Shown in pieces: positions 31,418 through 34,449 of a stretch of 34,449 nt of DNA. Both the position numbers and the translations under genes were made by a program. The notes below the pieces were generated by a model. It saw only the letters and a list, made by a program, of their open reading frames with translations. It ran no database searches and had not been told where the DNA came from. Every line of letters begins with the position of its first letter. The stretch's first letter is position 1. Source of the stretch: an uncultured Acidobacteriota bacterium (lineage in GTDB: Bacteria > Acidobacteriota > Terriglobia > UBA7540); NCBI GenBank assembly GCA_937900045.1, contig CALCEB010000148.1, forward strand, positions 1 to 34,449. The letters are read 5' to 3'.

Positions 31418-32290
31418 ATGGGAGAGACCACCTTGGAGGGTGGCTTGCGCCGTCCTTTGGTAAAAATCGGGCGGATCGTTCTTCGAAGGGAATTGGCGGG
31501 GCGGCAGTATACCCCGTTCACTGATGATATCTGTCTGGTGGCCTATCCGAAATCGGGAAACACTTGGCTGCGATTCCTGGTGGGAAACCTCGTCGACCCG
31601 GATCATCCAGTGACTTTTGCCAATATCGAGTCGCGTGTGCCATCCATCTACCACAACCCCGATCACCTTTTGCGGCGCATCTCGCGCCCCCGTATCCTGA
31701 AAAGTCACGAGGGTTTTTTCTCACATCATCGAAGGGTGGTTTACCTCGTCCGCGACCCGCGGGACATCGCGGTTTCCTATTATCACTTCCTCATCAAATT
31801 CCGCGAGCTGCCGGATAACTACTCGATTGAGGCGTATGTTCCCCGGTTCATGCGGGAAGATTTTGAGGCGAAGTACGGGCCGTGGGATGACCATGTCCTA
31901 AGCTGGATCAGAATGTGCAAAGGCAGGGAAGACTTCCTTCTGGTCCGCTACGAGGACCTGCTTGAAAATACCGCTTCCGAATTGGGCCGCGTGGCGGCCT
32001 TCTTGAATCTCGCCGCAGACGAAGAACGGATCGCCAAGGCAATCACCCTCAGTGCGGCAGATCGGTTGCGAAAACTGGAGAAGAAAGAGTCTCGAAAATG
32101 GTCGGCGACGCGCAACAGCCGGCATGATCTGCCGTTCGTGCGGTCGGCCAGATCCGGCGACTGGAAGCGCGAATTGTCTGAGACGTCCATCCGTCTCATT
32201 GAAACCAGATGGGGATCCGTGATGCAATTGCTGGGCTATGAATTGTCACAATCTCTTCAAGCAGCGCTCACCGGAGCTTGGAAAGCGTAG
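31418..32290 (+). CDS. PAPS-dependent sulfotransferase
   Basis: A 290-residue Sulfotransfer_1 family enzyme that should move a sulfo group from PAPS to a hydroxyl or amino group of an acceptor. The 5'-phosphosulfate loop is AYPKSGNTWLRFL (Lys45 to Leu51). The likely catalytic base is His97 in ILKSHEGF, and the 3'-phosphate site is YLVRDPRDIAVSYYHF (Arg112, Ser120). The start ATG 31418 follows GGAGGA at 31404-31409; an in-frame start at 31361 lacks support. With methyltransferases on both sides, a role in decorating a glycan, lipid or secondary metabolite is plausible. The acceptor cannot be predicted. Confidence 0.92.
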   Translation: MGETTLEGGLRRPLVKIGRIVLRRELAGRQYTPFTDDICLVAYPKSGNTWLRFLVGNLVDPDHPVTFANIESRVPSIYHNPDHLLRRISRPRILKSHEGFFSHHRRVVYLVRDPRDIAVSYYHFLIKFRELPDNYSIEAYVPRFMREDFEAKYGPWDDHVLSWIRMCKGREDFLLVRYEDLLENTASELGRVAAFLNLAADEERIAKAITLSAADRLRKLEKKESRKWSATRNSRHDLPFVRSARSGDWKRELSETSIRLIETRWGSVMQLLGYELSQSLQAALTGAWKA

Positions 32291-32594
32291 CAGGCTGTGG
32301 AAAAACCCTGCCGTCCTGTCATTCTGAGGAGCCGCAGGCGACGAAGAATCCCGGCATTTCGCTCAGGGTAAACTCTGCGTAAAGTCTCCAGTTCGCTGCC
32401 GGGGAAAAGATCAAATACAGTGATCCTTCGCTCCGCTCAGGATGACAGCGAGGCGCTCCGAATGACAGCACGGGAGGATTGGTTGAAACTCCCAGACTCC
32501 GGAAATGTGGGAACCCCAGGACACGGTTAAAACCGTCCCCTTCCATTCCTTCAATAGAAGTTCATTAATAATCCAGGCTAAAATCGCGGCATCC
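32291..32594. repeat. Second inverted pair of the dispersed repeat in an intergenic region
   Basis: Unit one (32317-32350) begins TGTCATTCTGAGGAGC and ends GAAGAATC. Unit two (32422-32448) is inverted, beginning GATCCTTCGCTCCGCTCAGG. A shorter degenerate piece follows to 32470. No gene is seen. The minus-strand frame 32319-32546 contains the artefactual peptide CHPERSEGS produced by the repeat. Confidence 0.72.
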
Positions 32595-33401
32595 ATGAAG
32601 CGTCTGACAAACGTCGAATATTGGGAAGGGAGCGTTTGGAAAAAGCAGCGGCCGCGGCGGCTGATCCTCTACCGGGATTACGATTTTGAGTTGGTCAGGT
32701 TGCTGCGCCGGATTACGCCCGGCCGGAATCCGCGGGTTCTTGAAGTGGGAGCGGGAGGATCGCTCATCCTGCCTTACCTGGCGAAGCACGAGGGCTTCCG
32801 GGCTACCGGCATCGACTATTCCTTCGGCGGTTGCCGGTTGGTGGCTGAGAATTTCCACATGCAGGGAACCGGCGGCGGCATCGTCTGCGATGATTTTCTT
32901 CAGACATCGATTCAGTCCGGGCAATTTGACCTGGTTTATTCGCTGGGCCTGATCGAACATTTTGACGATTTGCAATCGGTGGTGCAAATCCATTTGAACT
33001 ATGTGAGGCCGGGCGGGATGCTGCTGCTGGTTTCTCCGAATTTGCAAGGCGTTTATGGAAAATCACTGCGGAGGCTGGCGCCATTGTTGCTCGCCCGGCA
33101 TCGAGTCTTTGGCCCTGCGGAGTTGAGCGAAGCCTTCCATCACGCAGGTATCGAAGCTGTCAAGACGGGATACCTTGGCTCGTTTTATTTCAGCCTGGGC
33201 ACGGATTCCGATTGGGCATACTTGAGGAATTGGCCCGGACCACTGCGATCTCTGGTTTATTATGCCGCGCGCGCGGCCAACTCTTCGATCTCCCTCGCCT
33301 TCCGGGTTTCACCCTGGCATCTTCACAGCAGGGCATTCTCCACTGGCTTTTATGCCTATGGGAGAAGACCTGAAAATGCTTCGAATCAAACCCTCCCTTG
33401 A
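32595..33401 (+). CDS. Class I SAM-dependent methyltransferase
   Basis: A 268-residue methyltransferase: motif I VLEVGAGGSL (48-57), Asp74 at the end of strand 2 (TGIDYSFGG), a CDDFLQ strand-3 segment and LVYSLGLIEHFDD as motif III. Then comes RPGGMLLLVSPN. The C-terminal 80 residues contain a hydrophobic stretch (LVYYAARAANSSISLAF) that may bind lipid or membrane. The ATG at 32595 is the first plausible start; no good ribosome binding site precedes it, and the frame is open to 32505, so the start is uncertain. It is not obviously related to the tandem pair at 28-30 kb, having no zinc ribbon. Substrate unknown. Confidence 0.85.
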   Translation: MKRLTNVEYWEGSVWKKQRPRRLILYRDYDFELVRLLRRITPGRNPRVLEVGAGGSLILPYLAKHEGFRATGIDYSFGGCRLVAENFHMQGTGGGIVCDDFLQTSIQSGQFDLVYSLGLIEHFDDLQSVVQIHLNYVRPGGMLLLVSPNLQGVYGKSLRRLAPLLLARHRVFGPAELSEAFHHAGIEAVKTGYLGSFYFSLGTDSDWAYLRNWPGPLRSLVYYAARAANSSISLAFRVSPWHLHSRAFSTGFYAYGRRPENASNQTLP

Positions 33402-33449
33402 CCGCTGGCGGCATTCGCATGACTCGATGAAGACCATGATAGAATGAGT

Positions 33450-33472
33450 TTGTGGGAGCCTGCCTCCCACAA
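33450..33472. repeat. Perfect 9-bp hairpin between two methyltransferase genes
   Basis: TTGTGGGAG (33450-33458), loop CCTGC, CTCCCACAA (33464-33472). No U-run follows, so it is more likely an extragenic palindrome than an intrinsic terminator. Confidence 0.55.
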
Positions 33473-33527
33473 GGCCGGCTTGTGAGTTGGATCGATTAAG
33501 GTTAGAGCAAAGGCGCTACCTGAGCTA

Positions 33528-34322
33528 ATGAACGAACGCGGCTTTGGCGAAGGCAGAAACGGCGAGCACTCCTATTTTGGCCACGAGGGCGAGTCACACC
33601 TGGCGCGCAATTTTGCGCTGCTCCGCCAGAACCCCCGGCTCTTTTTTCAGAAGGTTGCGACCTGGCTTCGCCCGATGGATGGTTACTACCGCCGGCGGTG
33701 GGGCTGCAGCCTGCGAGATTGGATGATCCGCTATCACAAGGAGGTGGTGTTCGACAAGGTTTCCTGGATGGGAGTGAAAGCGCGAAAAATGGTGCTGGAC
33801 GCTTGGGTCTACCAGCAGATCATTTACCAGGTTCGCCCAGAAATCATCATCGAAATCGGTAACGCTGAAGGCGGCAGCACATTGTACCTTGCGCACCTGC
33901 TTGACATGTTAGGCGCTGGCAAGGTCATTGCCGTCGATATTGACCACACCATCTTTCAGCCACGGCACTCGCGGATTGAGCTTGTAACCGGAGACAGCTC
34001 ACGGCAGGAAACGCTGGCCCGCGTGGAGCAGTTTGCGGAGGGCAGCCAGGGCCTGGTAATTCATGACGGTGACCACAGCCGTGACCACGTGTTGAAGGAC
34101 CTCCGGGCTTATGCCAAGTTCGTAAAAGAGGGGGGATATCTGGTCGTTGAAGATACCGCTACGGACCTTTTCCGCGCTGGCGACGGGTTGGGCAACATCA
34201 ATGGACCAATGGGCGCGGTGGAACAATTTCTACGCGAGGATACACGCTTTCAGATCGATCTTGGATGCGAGCTCTTTATCGCTACATTTAATCCGCGCGG
34301 CTTTCTGAAGCGCGCCGGCTGA
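33528..34322 (+). CDS. CmcI-family SAM methyltransferase (cephalosporin hydroxylase/rhamnosyl O-methyltransferase type)
   Basis: A 264-residue protein of the CmcI family. Recognisable blocks are the substrate-side segment around W80-G82 and DAWVYQQIIYQVRPEIIIEIG. The SAM loop is IEIGNAEGGSTLYLA (108-122). VDIDH (136-140), LVTGDSS, the acidic metal-site block IHDGDHSRDHVLKDL (178-192) and GGYLVVEDT also match. Family members methylate hydroxyl groups of sugars such as rhamnose, or of cephalosporin intermediates, usually with Mg2+. The first 75 residues are longer than the minimal family domain. The ATG at 33528 lacks a clear Shine-Dalgarno sequence. With the sulfotransferase and three other methyltransferases nearby, modification of a surface glycan is a reasonable inference, though no glycosyltransferase lies within the window. 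Confidence 0.85.
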   Translation: MNERGFGEGRNGEHSYFGHEGESHLARNFALLRQNPRLFFQKVATWLRPMDGYYRRRWGCSLRDWMIRYHKEVVFDKVSWMGVKARKMVLDAWVYQQIIYQVRPEIIIEIGNAEGGSTLYLAHLLDMLGAGKVIAVDIDHTIFQPRHSRIELVTGDSSRQETLARVEQFAEGSQGLVIHDGDHSRDHVLKDLRAYAKFVKEGGYLVVEDTATDLFRAGDGLGNINGPMGAVEQFLREDTRFQIDLGCELFIATFNPRGFLKRAG

Positions 34323-34345
34323 TGGAACTCGTCATCGATTCGAGC

Positions 34346-34374
34346 TTGTTTCGCCGCAGCGTTTCTGCTAGATT
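34346..34374 (+). promoter_or_regulatory. Promoter of the tRNA-Gly gene
   Basis: TTGTTT (34346-34351), a 17-bp spacer and TAGATT (34369-34374), with the extended -10 element TGC directly before it. The predicted start near 34381 is 14 bases before the tRNA. Confidence 0.5.
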
Positions 34375-34394
34375 GTTTTTGTCAAGCAGCATCC

Positions 34395-34449
<55 letters not shown>

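Noticed and set aside
33450..33472. Intrinsic terminator for the methyltransferase at 32595
   Set aside because: The stem is strong, but no run of T follows on the coding strand, so a palindromic repeat is more likely.

Overview
This 34.4 kb window looks like chromosome from an Acidobacteriota-type bacterium. That is an inference from three things: the mix of families (heptad coiled-coil proteins, a secreted protein with HP-type repeats, multi-PAS kinases), the abundant short dispersed repeats that resemble TGTCATCCTGAG / CTCAGGATGACA units, and the moderately high GC. No 16S rRNA is present, so the taxonomy is not proven. About 30 genes are recognisable. There is no CRISPR array, IS transposase, prophage or plasmid backbone.

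Layout. (1) 1-2.0 kb: the start of a FitA-like antitoxin gene leaving the left edge, then an acyl-CoA synthetase, both on the minus strand. (2) 2.3-11.6 kb: a complete SUF iron-sulfur cluster assembly locus, sufB...sufC-sufD...sufS-sufU-sufT and then an Rrf2/IscR-like regulator with three cysteines. It starts from two tandem promoter-like sequences. It is unusually loose. Between sufB and sufC lie a heptad coiled-coil gene, a decayed copy of the sufB 3' end, a DUF2283 gene, a Uma2-type nuclease gene and a DinB/YfiT-type gene. A second small heptad coiled-coil gene sits between sufD and sufS. GC-rich hairpin repeats fill several junctions. (3) 11.9-20.6 kb: a five-gene phosphorelay cluster behind a strong promoter. 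It encodes a CHASE3-PAS-PAS histidine kinase, an Rcp1-like response regulator, a REC-PAS-PAS-PAS histidine kinase, a CheY-like regulator, and an 811-residue REC-Hpt-REC-REC-GGDEF-REC protein. In the last, one expected catalytic Asp of the GGDEF domain and one phosphoacceptor Asp are substituted.

(4) 20.7-27.3 kb, minus strand: a secreted repeat protein, mutL, aspS, hisS and a gamma-carbonic anhydrase-like gene. The order of transcription is gamma-CA, hisS, aspS, mutL, and then the secreted protein, which has its own ribosome binding site. (5) 27.9-34.3 kb: an accessory region of small-molecule or glycan modification enzymes. It holds two tandem paralogous zinc-ribbon methyltransferases, a Phd/VapC toxin-antitoxin pair plus a fragment of a second VapC gene, a PAPS-dependent sulfotransferase, another SAM methyltransferase and a CmcI-like methyltransferase. 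Inverted pairs of the dispersed repeat bracket part of this region. (6) The right edge cuts a tRNA-Gly(CCC) gene.

The points most worth following are the interrupted suf operon with its sufB-derived scar, the phosphorelay hub with altered GGDEF and REC residues, the duplicated methyltransferase/vapC unit, and a two-copy REPIN-like palindromic element. All motif, spacing and identity statements were made by reading the sequence; no alignment or database search was run.
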